Of a DNA stretch of 64,000 bases, positions 35,939 to 49,600 are shown piece after piece. Below the pieces are notes generated by a model. The model made no database searches, was not told where the DNA came from, and worked only from the letters and a program-made list of their open reading frames with translations. Made by a program: the position numbers and the translations under genes. Numbering within the stretch: position 1 is the stretch's first letter; every line of letters begins with the position of its first letter. This stretch comes from Casuarius casuarius (taxonomy: Eukaryota; Chordata; Aves; Casuariiformes; Casuariidae): the NCBI GenBank assembly GCA_003342895.1, contig PTFA01000278.1:1072257-1136256 (forward strand). The letters are read 5' to 3'.

Positions 35939-38900
35939 TTGATGTATTATATCTGCCCACCCACACCAACCTCTGTGTCACAGTCAGCAAGCCCAGGAGC
36001 TTCAGGCTAGTAAGAGTCCCAAAGAAGCTTCCCACAATCTCAGGATTCCCGTTGCACCACATTCCTTCTTAGAGAGGAGTCAATTCACAAAATAGTGCTG
36101 TTTGAATTAGAAACATGAAAAGACTATGCCTTTTATCTGTAGGAATCTCCCTTTTGAGGTTTGAATGAAGTCGGGAAACTTTGCAGCAGTAGAAGTGCTA
36201 TTGAATGGTAACACAGAAGTAACTACACTTAATATGGAGTAGTCAGAATAAACCAAAAAGGAGCTTCTCAGACTAAATAAACCAGAGACAAAAATCAAGA
36301 ATTGGCAGCTAGGGATGAGAAATGTAGTGTCCCTTCTGGATTCTGTTCAACATTCACAGAAAAGCCCTACTTTTGATCTCCTCTCACTCTTTCCTGTTCT
36401 CATGGTCCGCTGACAACAGAAGGGAATGGAGCACTTGCTTTATGGGAACTGCAGCAGCTGAAATCAGAGAGGAACATAAACAGCCTTAAGAGAGGAATTC
36501 TGTGGGCACATTACCCTGGTTTGTCCCTCTCTGATTTTAACTGGAGGAAGAAGAAAAGAAAAAAAGAGTGCCTTTTTCTCTCCAAGACTTGTTAGAATAC
36601 AAGTGGCAGAAGAGACCTGGTAAATGAGTTAGCTGAATTGTTGACCACATCGCCTTTGTGGGTTCGTGTCACCATTCTCATCCATTTTTAATCACTTCAT
36701 AACTTCAGGATGCAAGAAAGCACTCTGCAGCATGTGCTGAANTTCCTTGATGATCCTTTGCTGAAGCAGAGATTTCTACCAACACCAACAGCATTTAGAC
36801 CTGTGTCTTGCTGACCACTGCTCCATGTAAGGCAGAACACTTCAAAAAAAGCAGCTTGAAGTGAAGTTTGCTAAGCCAAGATTATGCTTATTAAAAGCAG
36901 NCTGGGTTTGACCTTCTTTAAGATGAAGAAGAAAAGCAGAGAGGTCTCCAACCGAGAGTAGCAGTGAATGAGACACTTCTCACAGATACTTTCAGGCTGA
37001 CAGACAAAACAGAGATTCCAAACCCACAACTATGGAAACCCAATGAAAATAATTTTCCAAATAAAATTATTACAAGAAAATTGTTTTCCAAAGAAAATGG
37101 CACCAGCCAGGAACTGTGTTTTTCCTCCTGGGAATATAATGACCACCTAAATGGTGCTGCAGTGTTGGCAGATTGGGAACAGTGAGTGTTCAGGAAATAC
37201 AATCATATCAGTGATGGACTTCCTGTAAAAATTATCAAAACCAATTATTCTAGTAATAACAACTTGCTGAGTATCAGAGCAGCTTTAGCAAGAACAGCTA
37301 GGTCTCACTAATTTTGGTGTTCGCTTCCCAAATCTGCATAGTATTAAATCTGCTTGCTTTCCTGAACATCAATTTTCTTTCCTGTTCCAGTGGTGATAGG
37401 GTAGGAAATGNGTGAACAGTCAACTTTATACATGTTATTGCTGTATACCATCATACACCACTGCCTTTAGAAGATGGCAGCTTCTCCACCGAGTACTGCT
37501 GTTGACCATTAAATACCACAGGAATTCTCCTCTGTGGCAATTAGCATTTATTCCTTTTACATTGCATTTCTGGTCATCTCGTTGTCATCACTCATTTCTT
37601 GTCCTGTCATTTCTCTCTCCTGAAGCTANCTTCCCCTTATGAAATGTTCCTTTTCATATGCTTCCACATTACATTTTGCTGTTTCCTTTCTGTATTTAAT
37701 TCACACCTTTGATGTTTTCTGGTTTATGCTTATTTGGTCCAAGTCTCTACGAAATACGGGAGTATCCTGTCATTTTTTTCTACCTTCATGCAACGTTCCT
37801 TAGGTTTTCTAGCTTCCTGTTTTGTGCTGTCTACACAAGGCCTGAGTGGGTTTCNTTCTGCACTGAGGTAGTGAAAGCCAGATGCAGGTACTAGTTTGAG
37901 GCTTCCAGGGATTCCATGATTTCTTTAAATGAGGAAAAAATAACATCTGGATTTGAGCTTCTTTTGGGCTTCTAGACCTGGATCAGGTCCTTGAGTTAAA
38001 AGACTCCTAGGCAAACAGGACTTGCTATTCTCCCAGAGGAGAATTGGAATTTGGAGAAAGGCTAGAGTCCCAACCAGGAAGGTGTTTGCAGCATTATCTT
38101 TCCCCTGATCATTTCTCTGACCTGTCCTCCTTTTTTTTCCTTTCCCAGGCTCTGATAACTTTAGCTTTGTTCTTTTTCCTTTTNAAAANCCCAGATCTCA
38201 CATTAATATTCTGNGTTCTTNGGGTTGACTGCTTAAAGCAAAGCTACTCAAACTTCAAAGGGATGATGACAGAGATGAAGTTTTACAGTCTTGATGGGTT
38301 AACATAGGTCTGTCACAGAAAGCCGGTGCTTCATTTTCTGAGTCACTTTCTCATGGTGGGAATCTGCCTTATGCTTCAGGCCTCAGGCGGCAGGGAAGGA
38401 CCCTGGATTGCTTCCCTGATCTCACCAGAGGCTGCTCTGCTTGCTGCCTAGCATACTGCATATTGCATACATATTGCATAGCTGCCTACATAAGAGAGAG
38501 GCAAGAAGNTGAGGTTCTGACATTTCGCTTTTGAATTTTCTTTGAACTGTTTATCTTCTNGTGGTAATTGTGACTTAACAGTAAATTGTGCCTAAAGAGA
38601 TAATAGCAGAAAGAGAGCTTAGGCTTCTTATGTCTTCACCCGAACTGAATTCCTCTGAACAGCGGGGCTTGACAATCTTAGAGTGGATCAGATTCTTCTG
38701 ACAGACTAGATCCTATATGAGCAGACGCAATGCATATTTTTCTGCAGTAGCCCACCACTGAAGTCACCTCAATAAACACAAAAGCAACTTAATTCTCTGG
38801 AGCTACCATTTACCTCCTAGAGCATTCACAGTTTAGCAGTTAATGGCAGTGCTGGTGCCTATTCTGTAACATGGACTATTATCTATCATCTGTGGCCACA

Positions 38901-40638
38901 TGGCACTTAAAAATCATTTAGACATAGTGCTACGCTGGATTCAAATTATATGTTCGTGATGCAGTAATACTGGTTTCAAACATTATTCTTTCTAACTTTT
39001 AAAACCCAGATACAGTGCAAACTTCATTGATGACACAATATGTTGCATTCTCACATCTAACACAATTGTGGATTTAGGACCAAAATCTTAGCTCACTGAA
39101 GCCAACAGGCACTTACTAACAACACTGATATATGCAAGGTTTAGCACATAAAATTAGTTTTTCCTAAGAGTATTTATGGAGTAACTATTTTAGGACTCCT
39201 TTCTTCAAAAGCAGTTAAAATCTTGATAATAGTTATTTTTTTAAAAAAAATCATTTCATAATTTTGACTTGGTTTTCCTTCCTTGCCTGAAAAAACAGCC
39301 CTGTTCCCTTTCCCATAATAAGGAAAAATGAAGAAATCACAAGTGCTCTTGAAGAATCTTAAAAATAGTAATTGCTANAGGAAAAGCCAGCAAAGAGTCA
39401 TCAAAAAGCCTATCTCAGTTTGTGCATTTAAATGCACTATTGTGCAGAACAAGCCTTGAGAGGTGTTTTGCCTTACTTCTGTAAAGCTGGNTTTAATAGG
39501 GTTATCTTAAGTTGAGGAAAGCAAAGAGGAAGAAAAAAGANGCAGCAGCCTCAGGCTGCACTTAGTTTCAGGCTCTCGAATTTGGCAGAGTTCAGTGCAG
39601 CAAATTCCACTGCTCCCTCTGAATCGACAAATCCAGTGTATTACTGGAGGGGCTGCTGAGGGAAGTCCCTCTATGCAAGCAGCAAGGGATCCTTTCTCCT
39701 TAAATTGGTAGACCTCTCAAGAAAAAATTTCAGTAAGAAAAAAGCACAGGATCTTTACAGAGACTTATCTAGCTTTGGGAAGTAATTCCTTTGGGCAAGA
39801 GTTTGTATTTTGTAGTAGATGAGCATTCGTCAAGGCAAGAACAATTGCGGAACAGTAAGTTAAGAAAAGTTCAACCAAGAATAGCAGACATTTTACCTTC
39901 GTAGCTCCAATCTTTGCCTCTTTCCTGGTATTGTATCCCTGGCATTCCCCTGAGCATAGGCAGCCAATCATGCACAACATCATCTATGAATAAAATAGGT
40001 AGAAATTTGTTTTTCACTAGATGCTGCCTTCTACCAAGAATCAATTTTAAAATGAAAGTTAAATGATGCTATAAGCCATGACTGCAACTCCTGCTGTTTT
40101 TTAATTACAGACCTGGAAAGTGAAATCCTGTCTTTGTACAGCTTTTTTTGCAAGTTTTCACTTGCACAAAACTATTGGGAAGGATGAAAAGATGGTGTTA
40201 TTTACTCNATAGCAGGAAATGGGAAAATGAAATAAAAACAGAATGAGGAAAAATCTACTAGATAAATGGTAGGTCAAGCTGTTGTTTAAGAAACCAAAAC
40301 TAGCTCAAACCAAACATCTCATACTTAAGTCATAAATGTTTGCCTCCACCAACTTTAAGTGTTCATATGCACGGGGGGTGGGGGGAATGCTGCATTAAAG
40401 GGAAAGCTTACATTAAAGAAATTAAATACTCACAGAAACAATGCAGTAGTCCAAAGACCTCGGTAAGTTCCCCATACATCAGAGGGATTTACGAGCTCCC
40501 TGGTGAACTTACGTCCTTGTTTCAGAGCTTCACAAACATTTAGTTAATTGTCACCATCTGCCTCTACAGTAGCTCCATTTTGCAATGGGAGCACTGGGCT
40601 AGAGGTGGTGAACTTGGGGAAAGGGATAGTGAATAAGG

Positions 40639-40693
40639 AATAAAATAAAAATAATATAATAAATAAATAAAAATAAAATAAAAAAAATAAAAC
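40639..40693 (+). repeat. A-rich AAATA/AAAATA simple repeat
   Basis: Fifty-five bases of AATAAA/AAAATA-type repeat with no other bases than A and T. The many AATAAA strings here are a by-product of the repeat and were not called as poly(A) signals. Confidence 0.85.
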
Positions 40694-43600
40694 TTTTTGA
40701 TGCTTACTCTGTTGGCTTCATCTATGCCTTGTGCTACAGGGATACCCAGGGTGTCTCTAGAAATGGCTATATATGGCTACACAGCTTACATCATCTGGGA
40801 CCTGTTGTGTATTCCCACTGGTGGCACTAGCATAGTCAGCAGTACTTCTAATTCTCAAAAATTAAAATAGATTATACCACAAACTTGAAAATCCATGTTT
40901 GTAGATTTTGTATTTTTAAAAGCCAGCACCGTCATAAGCCTTCAACACTAATGAGTTTAAGTTTTAGAGGCTGCAATTTTACCAGCCCAAAGGATTCACA
41001 GTGCAGGAGACCCACACCAAGATCAGGCAGATCTGAAAAAACCAAAGACGCCATGCACTTATCTCACAGGAAGTGGCAAGGAAGCCTATTTACTTTCCTT
41101 CGTAGTGTTAACATTTCACATTTCGAATGTCTGTTCAATCAAGAGGACAGAAGTAACTTTTCAAATCAATTAAAAAGATGGTATTTTCATTTAATCCAGT
41201 AACTTCCAAACTCCTGTGAGACTGATAACACTATGGCACCATTTGCCAACTCTGTGTCTGTCAGAACAGTTTAAAAAATCTGAAACACCTTCTTTCAATA
41301 AGAAAATAAAATGAGATTTTCTTCAATTTTTCTGTAGTTATTCTAATGCACAGCTATGGGTCTCAAAGAGTTCAGGCAACAGCACTTTCCTGACTGACCA
41401 AGTACAGCATAGTTGAGGTTCTCTACAGCTTTGTTGCAGAGCTATTAAGATTGGTATGAATGCAGGGTGAATGGAAATGCATGTGTGTGAAAGCACTGGG
41501 AAAAAACAGCAGAACAAGGGTTAAAAGAACAGCACATACTGGTGACAAAGAACAGGGTTTCCAGGACACGGCTCCCAGGGCACTGTTCCCAGCAGTGAAA
41601 TTGAAGAATCTGTTTTTTCATGCCAACACTGCACTCCGGTAGGTCCCCAGTGCCAATGATTTGTCAGTGGGAGACCCTGCACGCTAACACCAGAACCGCA
41701 GCGAGGCTGCAGCGGATCAGACATGCTTTTCCTGTTAGCCCATCAAGAGAACAAACACGCTTCAACTAAACAAGGAAAAACAGTGAGCAGGCTAACATTN
41801 ATGGAGACTNAAGTAAGCAAGAGNGNNAAGCAAAGGACTGCCCCANAATAACCACTGACTCCTAAATGGTACAAAGGAGCCAAAAATCCTTTGCCCCAAA
41901 TCTAGCTTGTTGCCTACGATGAAGAATGCCAGGAATGTGAGGAGGGCCTGCTAGGCAGCACGTCTTGCCCTCTGAGCTGCCCACAACCGCTCGTGGGCAC
42001 ACCAGATGGGCACGTGGGTGAGCTTCAATGAATAAACCCTATGGGAGAAGGAGTGGGAGCAGGTCCAATGAACTTACTTCAAGATTTTGTAAATACCTTC
42101 TCCTTCCGTACTATCTTGCACTGAGCTTGTCATACTGCTTCTCCTACACAAAAAGCAATGCAGGTCATCGTTTTCTGTTTCAGCTCCAAAGACTGAGCCA
42201 ACAGGAANATAAATCTTTGAGAAGCAAGGAGGCAGAAAATGAACGCAGTCAGGGAAAGAGAGTGACAATGTTAACTTATGCACAGCAATATATTTCCCTT
42301 TCAGCTGCTGCACTTTTTTATTTTATGCCACTGAACTGTGCTGAAAATGTAATTCAAGAGAAGCATCTACTGAAAATCTACGAGAAAAGAAAATGTCCTT
42401 TTCCCATGCCTGAAGAAACAGCAAATAAACAGAACATACAGTTCTTAGAATTGTTACACTTTTTTCTTGAGAAAAAAATTAAGATACCCTAACTGTTCAC
42501 AACATGGGCTAGTTAGAGGCTACCGGAGAACAGCGACGTATTGATAGTTAATTACTAGAACTTTTTTGAGTTCTGTGTTACTACTTACCAGCACCTTCAG
42601 CTTCTCCTTGTATAAACAGCTGTTTCTGTTGCACCAGTGTTCAGAGATACCCAAGCCATTAATCAGCACTCTGCAAATACTAGTCAAATCACTGGAAGAT
42701 ATAAAATGCCAGGTGGTGAGGCACACAGAAGGTAAGGGAGAAAAAATATCTGAGCTCTGAATTTAAGTGACTGATAGTATTAGGACGATCCACACTTTTT
42801 CCCAACTACGGTATTACAGAAAATTTGATAGACATTCCAACCTGTGAAACAGCCTATAAATGATGCCACATTACCGCATCCCGGAGATTAGCTGCCAACG
42901 AAACACTTAAATCGCAATTAAATTACATTGGAAGGACCTGGAGAAGGACCCTCAAAACCAAAATACAGTTCAAGATCCCTAAAGCCTTACTTCTTGTCTG
43001 TGGCAGGGCCAACTAAGGCTGCTGCTAAGGCCCAGTTTAACACCCTAGGAGTGCTCTGAGTTGCTTGCAGCTGGGAGGCAATTAAAAAGCCATGGGTTAC
43101 CCCCNNCCAGCTCCNATGTGGTACCTCACTGGCCAGCNCTGCTGGGCNGGNTGATCCCAANNCAGNCAGCTTTACTTAAAGCACTNGCAGTCTAAGCTGA
43201 CCAGTTTAAGCTTTAAGTAGAAGGGAACAGGAGTGGTGCCATGGGTACCCGCTAGGTGATACGGCTGAACATCCACCACAGCTCTGACTGATGCCTTCAC
43301 CATCATCAGAAGGCTGTGAAACCACCCTGCGTGGTTTCACAGCCAGCCTGTTCCTGCCCCTTAGCTTTCAGTTGCTGCCCATGGGGTGAGACGGAGTGAT
43401 GCTACCTATGCTTTTGATCCGGACATAACAGCAGAGCCACAAGTTAAAGAGCAACTTGCAGAGCTCCTGCTTTCCCTCAGGAACGACGTTACTAGTATCA
43501 GCAAGGCCAGGATTTCATTATAAGAAGGTGACGGGTAGGGAAGAGTGAATGGAAAGAAAAGTTAGTTGTAACTACACAAAGAATTGCAAACTGAAACTCC

Positions 43601-46194
43601 TTCCAGGCACCCAGGGAATAACAAAAACACCTTGGAGCAGAAAAGAAATACTTTTAGTGGTGGGTTGCAGCTCTTTATTTCTGATTCATACGTATATATG
43701 TACATACAACGATATTAGATATCCTTGTATTGCTTAATCTATAATTCAAATTGGCATAGGTCTTTTAACAAAAAAACAAATTGCAACTGTTAATTTATAT
43801 TTGATCTGAGCACTCTGATACACAGTAGAAAAAATCTGTTATAAAAGATTATATTTGTGCAATTAGATGTCCTATATTCCTCTTCCAACAAACTGCTATT
43901 AATATTGATACATTATTGTTAGTATAATATATAATTGCCATAATATAACATTAAAAAAAACTTTTTCAAATATATCAATAAGCAAAGATAACCACGCCTT
44001 TTNCTTGCAACCGTTTTTGCACCATCACATTGGTGCCCTATTTTATTTTAATGTGACATTTGGCTTAAATAGACTCCTTCCATCTCAGACTGCCACTATT
44101 AGTCTGCCCACATTAATAAGATGAATTAATGTGTAGCTTTGCTGTTCAGTAATTTCACACAATACCTGTANAATGAAATTCACCTCTGAGCTGACATCTG
44201 CCACTAAGACTCCAAACTACATCTGCTCCATTTAGGCCCCAATGAATGCATAAAGATTTATGCTGAACCTCCGCTTGGCNGTGAACTTCGCTTTCAGCAA
44301 ACGCTCCTCTCAGCTGTAGTGTAACACAAGTCAACTGGCTCATTCTAGGTGGCTTAAATGATAGGTCTACAGAAGGTGTGACTTCATGCTATTAATTGCT
44401 TTTAATAGTTCAGATCTAGGCCAAGCTTAATTAGTATCTGGAAGTTAACACAAATATTAATTTCTACATAAAGCACTATCTCCAGTATATTACGTGGCAG
44501 CACTGTTATAAGGCAGACACAAGTCGAGGTTCAGATATCTGAGGAGCTGTGCAAACTACCAGATTCTAATTTAGGGCATGATAAGGTTAGGTTATGGAGC
44601 AGCAATAATGGTGAGCAGGATTAGGCCCTTCCCCTGTGAAAACTACCAGGAACTGACAGAACGGTGTGATAAAACAGGCTAACTAGGGTGATGGAGACGC
44701 AGTGCACTGGCTTTCAGCACAAAACAAGGACTGCAGAGGTGCGGATACTTCAGTTTTGATGCTGGCAGATAAGAAAGCGTTTGGCAACTTCTCGTCTTTC
44801 CAACAATTTTGTCAGTCTTCGTTAGAGCAGCTGAACTANTGGGCACACAACGATGGACACGTGCTCCCTTGCCTGCAGTCTCCCTTCTTGCAAACACACG
44901 GTACAAATCGACAGAGATGGAAACGTGCAAACCACAGAATGAAAATATCAATCTTTTAAAAGAAGGGCAAAATTAANTTTCACTCTCAGTTTAGCTCTTA
45001 CTGAAAATCAAGGTTCCACTGTCCTGCCTCTTTCTTAAAATTTATTCCCTGCAGAACTTCTGCTCGTCTTCTCTTTAATTAATAATATTGGAAGCGGGAC
45101 TAGAGTTAGTGCACACACAAAAATAGGAATGAGCAAATTATCTTGAATTGTTACTTCTAAGAATTTCTTATTTACAGANAAAGTAGAGAATCCACAGATG
45201 TAATTCTAGGGTATACGAGAATCTCTTGAATCTAAGAATAATATTTCAGACAGTGCATAATACTGTTAGCTCCATTGGGACATCCCAAAAGGAAGGTGGG
45301 TCAGCAGGTTTGGGATTGTGTGCATGCGTTTGTGTGTTAGGGGAAGAGAAAGGTTTATCCAGTTCTTGGCTCTATAAAGGAGACAAGCAGAATTAACTTG
45401 NGTATTATTTTGCACTCCTTTGCAAAAGAATGGTCTGAAACATTGCAGATATTTTCCATTTGAGAATTAGGACTTATTACAGTGTTTTCTGCACCAGCAT
45501 GCAGGACAGCAGCAAAGAAGAAATGTTGGGTGTTTTTTTTTCTCTTGTTTATACTGGTGTGTACCATGATACAGACAACGAAATGCGTTTTAACACTTTT
45601 TTTCTGATATTAAACACATTCTGAATAATACTTTGACATCTATCCCTAACAAATGATCATGACACCCAACTGTAGATTTATATATTTAACCTTCAGTTAA
45701 AGTTGTTAGTAGAAAGTACTAAGTATTTGTTCCACATTCATAGCATTATTAGCCTTTATCATTTGAGTTAAGATGCCATTTGAAGACTCATAACTTAAAA
45801 AAATAAGTTCTGGAAAAACAGGTTAAGAAAACCAACAATAAGAAAACAATGTTCCAAGGCTTTCAAAATATCTGACAAATGTTTACAGGATTAGCTACTT
45901 TTTAAAAAGCTATCCTTAAAAAAAATAAAAATACTAAATTAAATTATGAAAATAAAATTAATTTCAGTTAGTCATTTGTCCTCTGGGAAGTCTCTTTAAT
46001 GATTAATTTAAAAATATATTAGGCTTTTCTGTGGCCAAACTAAAAAGTCAGTNGGGTTAAGTGAACATGGAGACTTTTCAGACAGCAAGAAACAGACAGC
46101 AAGACTCATTCAAAAAAAAAATTCCNGCATCGTTTCTCAAATTCTTTTAAAATAATAAAGTTGCAGCTGCTTTGTGAAACAAACTAGGCTAATA

Positions 46195-46606
46195 TTTATT
46201 GTAATAATAACTATTCTGCTTTGTTATGCATAAACATTAATATGCTGAAGACAAAATTGAAATACAACTACATCCTCACGGACTCGTTCACGAGGCACAT
46301 TGTTGGTAAGATAGTATAATAATTTTAAACAGAAATTGCACACACTTATATAAACCAATGCTAGATGGTAGAGCTCTCCTAAACCAAACTATATTTCTGA
46401 AAACAACATACATAGCTAAGTCCAAATTTCTGCTATTTCCATGGCAACAGGATTGACCCTTTTGCTTTTCTTGGATTGCTGAATGGCACTGAAGAACTGT
46501 AAAACAAANAAAATGAACCAAACTGCCTATTGTACACCATGGCCATGGGCATCTGGGTGATGAAAGTCCACGCGAACCCTCTTCAAATGCCTGCAAGTGG
46601 TGCTTT
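46195..46606 (-). other. PRUNE2: PRUNE2 3'UTR, minimal candidate
   Basis: The 3'UTR begins after the TAA stop at 46607-46609 on the minus strand. The first AATAAA well clear of the stop is at 46195-46200 (TTTATT on the plus strand), about 410 bases downstream. Mammalian PRUNE2 has a much longer 3'UTR, so more distal sites are possible. An AATAAA also overlaps the stop codon itself (46606-46611) but is unlikely to be used. Confidence 0.35.
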
Positions 46607-46628
46607 TTATTTCAGCCTCATGTCAATG
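46607..46628 (-). CDS. PRUNE2: PRUNE2 terminal coding exon (22 nt of CDS)
   Basis: A very long pyrimidine tract (the purine-only run at 46638-46668 on the plus strand) leads to the acceptor TATATGTAG. The exon then reads D-I-D-M-R-L-K-stop, the Asp being split across the intron. Human PRUNE2 ends in a similar DID-x-K-L-K stretch with a few further residues, so this copy stops slightly earlier. Exact frame agreement with the preceding 48-nt exon supports the call. Confidence 0.82.
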
Positions 46629-49600
46629 CTACATATAAAAAAAAAAAGAAAAAAAGAAGAAAAAAGAAATCAGTGCTATGAAACACATCATTGCTACTAA
46701 TTTTCCCAAATTTCGGTGCATGCAAAGTATTAAGCATCCTCATCTCTCATTTACTTTATTTATGTATTTATTACTTGTGTATTTATACACAAGTAAATTA
46801 TTACTATTTTCTTGTGTAAATAATTTACACAGATCCTATCTATCTAATTTATATGGAAAATTCAGACCTTAACAGGACCTGTTATTGTTTTCTTGAAATC
46901 CATAGCTACGTTCCCAGCAGCCCCAGTAGGAGTAGAATTAGACACTGGATGTGGAAATGAGTAAGATACGGATGCCTCTAAAAATGTTTCTAGGACTATG
47001 GTTTTGCCATTTAGTGCAAAGAACATGTCAGCCAATTCTTTAGAAGTATTCTTTAGAGTAAGAAATTGTCATCATAAATACTGCATCAAAATACAATATT
47101 CCTTCATAGAATACATACCTACATGAATATTGATGACCTGTGAAGGTCACTAGCAGTTACAGAACATGCCAAATTCTTTATTGTGGATTATTTCATAACG
47201 AAAATTTTCAAAAAGTCATCAGGTAGTACAAGAAACTCTAGCAAACAAGAGAGCATGACAATGAACAAAAGCCTTTGGAATGGATATAAAAAAGAAAACG
47301 GAAGCAAACTAAGAGCTGGGCAGACTCCAGAGAGGTTCCAGCAGAAAGCATACAGAAAAAGGTTGTGTAAAAATGCCGTCATCATTGTAGTGGCATTTAC
47401 AAGGGAAATCCTATTTCCTGAGGAAAAGACACCAGAAATGAATGATACAAGCACAGGAAAATTGTTGCCGCCTCTAAAGACAGACACACCATTTTGCAGA
47501 AAAAAACAGCAGGAATTAACATTAATTCAGCCCCAATCCTTACTTATTTAAGCTAAATAAAAATTTTCTTTCNTATTGCTTTTTGCTGCCCAGCTTGTTT
47601 TTTGTAAAAAACAGAAAAATAGTTCATGCCACAAAAGGCCAAAAGCATAAATAAACAGTCTTTAGTATGTTATTTAATTACCGCTGCCATATTTTAAAAA
47701 ATAGTTTTAACATTGACTAATTATCGGATAAACTGTGTCTGCAAAAAAAAAAAAGTAAGAAGTGCTCTGTAGTTTTATGCCAACTGGTCTAATAGTAGGA
47801 ATCAGGAATTTAATTTTGGGTTCTGACAGATGTATGATTTTTAACACTGGGACACTTNATTAGAGTATAATTTTATTTGAAAAAAGTGACAAAAAAAGCT
47901 CCATTTGATTCATTATTGCTCATTTACACTCATGTAAGTGACAGAACCTTCTACTGAAGAGTCGGGTTTGCTACACTATTTCCCGAGCAGCGTGCCGGTG
48001 TGATAGACCAGTGCATTTTGAGATGCCAGTGAGGCAGGTGGGCACGGCAGAGCCTCCCATCACTCCTCCCCGGTCCACCCTCGCCAGGAATGCACCCGCT
48101 GCTGCCCCGGCCATGCTGTTCGAGCAGTGAACTGCTAATGCTCGTGTGCGGATGTCACACGTGTGCTACAAACCACCCCGCTGAGGCACAGTATGAGCAG
48201 TGCAGGGTTTTCCGTTCACCCGCCCGGGTTACGGCGTTAGCAGGAAGAATGGTGTGCCAAAGTGCTGGCACGTTCCCATTTCCAAGGGAACCAGTCCGGC
48301 TTGGAAAAGGGGGCGACGAAAAGACACCAGAGGTTTAGTTGGAGAAAATAAGTGTGAAAGAAGCTGAGAGGCACAAAAAGCAAAGAGANGGAAGGCCCTG
48401 AGAGCATGACCCAGCACCCAAACAGAAGAGTTTTGCACTGATGGTTTGCTGAGGATAACCTCAGAATCAGAACGGCAAGTTGAGCACCTTTAATGGAGCA
48501 TAACACATGTGATCAGCTTCACCCTGATCATGTCGTACCTTTTCGCTCCATCTTTCAAACAACTTAACCTCAATATCCTTCAGGCTAAGAATTGTATCTA
48601 TCTCTGCTTGACAAGGGTCTTTAACCTTAAACACTTCTGCAATGCAAGTATAATAAACCTTAACTTCAGAACTTCTTCTGCTTGCATATATTGAATCAAG
48701 TTGCCAGGGGGAGAGAAAAAAAAGAAAAGGGTGTTTAGGTCTCCAGAAGGCTTCATGGAGTCTACCCAGCCTCAGTTCCTAACTGCATGGTGGTGAAATA
48801 ATGTTAAAATGTAATATTATCAGGCANAAATTCTTACTCCTGCTCCATTGAAGTCATTTCTGGATCATTTGAGAGGCAGCCAGCTCTGGGTGCAAGGAAA
48901 AAAGAGGTAGTAGTAAACATTTCTTCCATGTTTCTTTCTTTCATTTAGATATGAAATCAAATTTGGGGGATGTAATAACTAACTGCAGTGAGTATCTGTG
49001 ACTGCACAAACACACAAACATTATTGATAGGAATGTAACAAGCTTAGTGCCTGCAACATGGATTAATCTGAGTAATACTTGTTTATAATTATTTCCATAA
49101 GTCGAGGATGGGGAATGCACTACAGTGACATCATACATTTAACAGTAACAATAATCAGCAATGCCGCATACGAATATTTAGTTCCTCTCTCACTGCTATG
49201 CTGTAGCCTGCATCCTTTTAAATNACAGGGGTAACAAGAAAGCAGCTNNCTTTCACACAGTTTTCANTGTCATATACCCTAANGTATTTGAAAATATTTG
49301 AATAGAAGGGATACAAGTTACATTTCATGGGTTGTTGGGTTTTTTCCTTGCTTTTGGTTAATATAATATCCAGGTGGTATCAGATAATTGCTTATGTGAA
49401 TTTTTGCTTCTTAGGCAATTAAGTGCTGGAATCAAGAAGCAGTGGCAAGTGTTTGGGGTATTTCTCTGTGGCATTTCTTTCTGGTGATTTTAAAAGCCAA
49501 GCTCAGGTGAACTGGAGGCAAATGTGTACCACAAAAGTGGAGACATCAGGGAAAGAAAAAAAAAAAAGGAAAGAGAAAGAAGGAGCTGTGAGGTAGAAAT

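Larger units (their letters stand above)
34586..46194. other. Intergenic DNA, PRUNE2-proximal part
   Basis: No gene was recognised. It contains a TA/CA microsatellite (35844-35938), an A-rich AAATA repeat (40639-40693), a small repeat of CATATTGCATA near 38451-38482, and an N cluster at about 43.10-43.19 kb. An open frame of 154 codons at 42028-42492 (plus strand) has no recognisable content. Part of the right end may be PRUNE2 3'UTR if the gene uses a distal poly(A) site. Confidence 0.5.

Noticed and set aside
35676..36010. Tyr/Thr/His-rich peptides on both strands
   Set aside because: Translation of the TA/CA microsatellite.
40639..40693. Multiple AATAAA strings as poly(A) sites
   Set aside because: They are inherent to the A/T simple repeat and far from either gene end.
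42028..42492. 154-codon frame with two hydrophobic stretches
   Set aside because: No homologue recognised, no promoter or splice evidence, contains an N; likely chance in AT-rich DNA.
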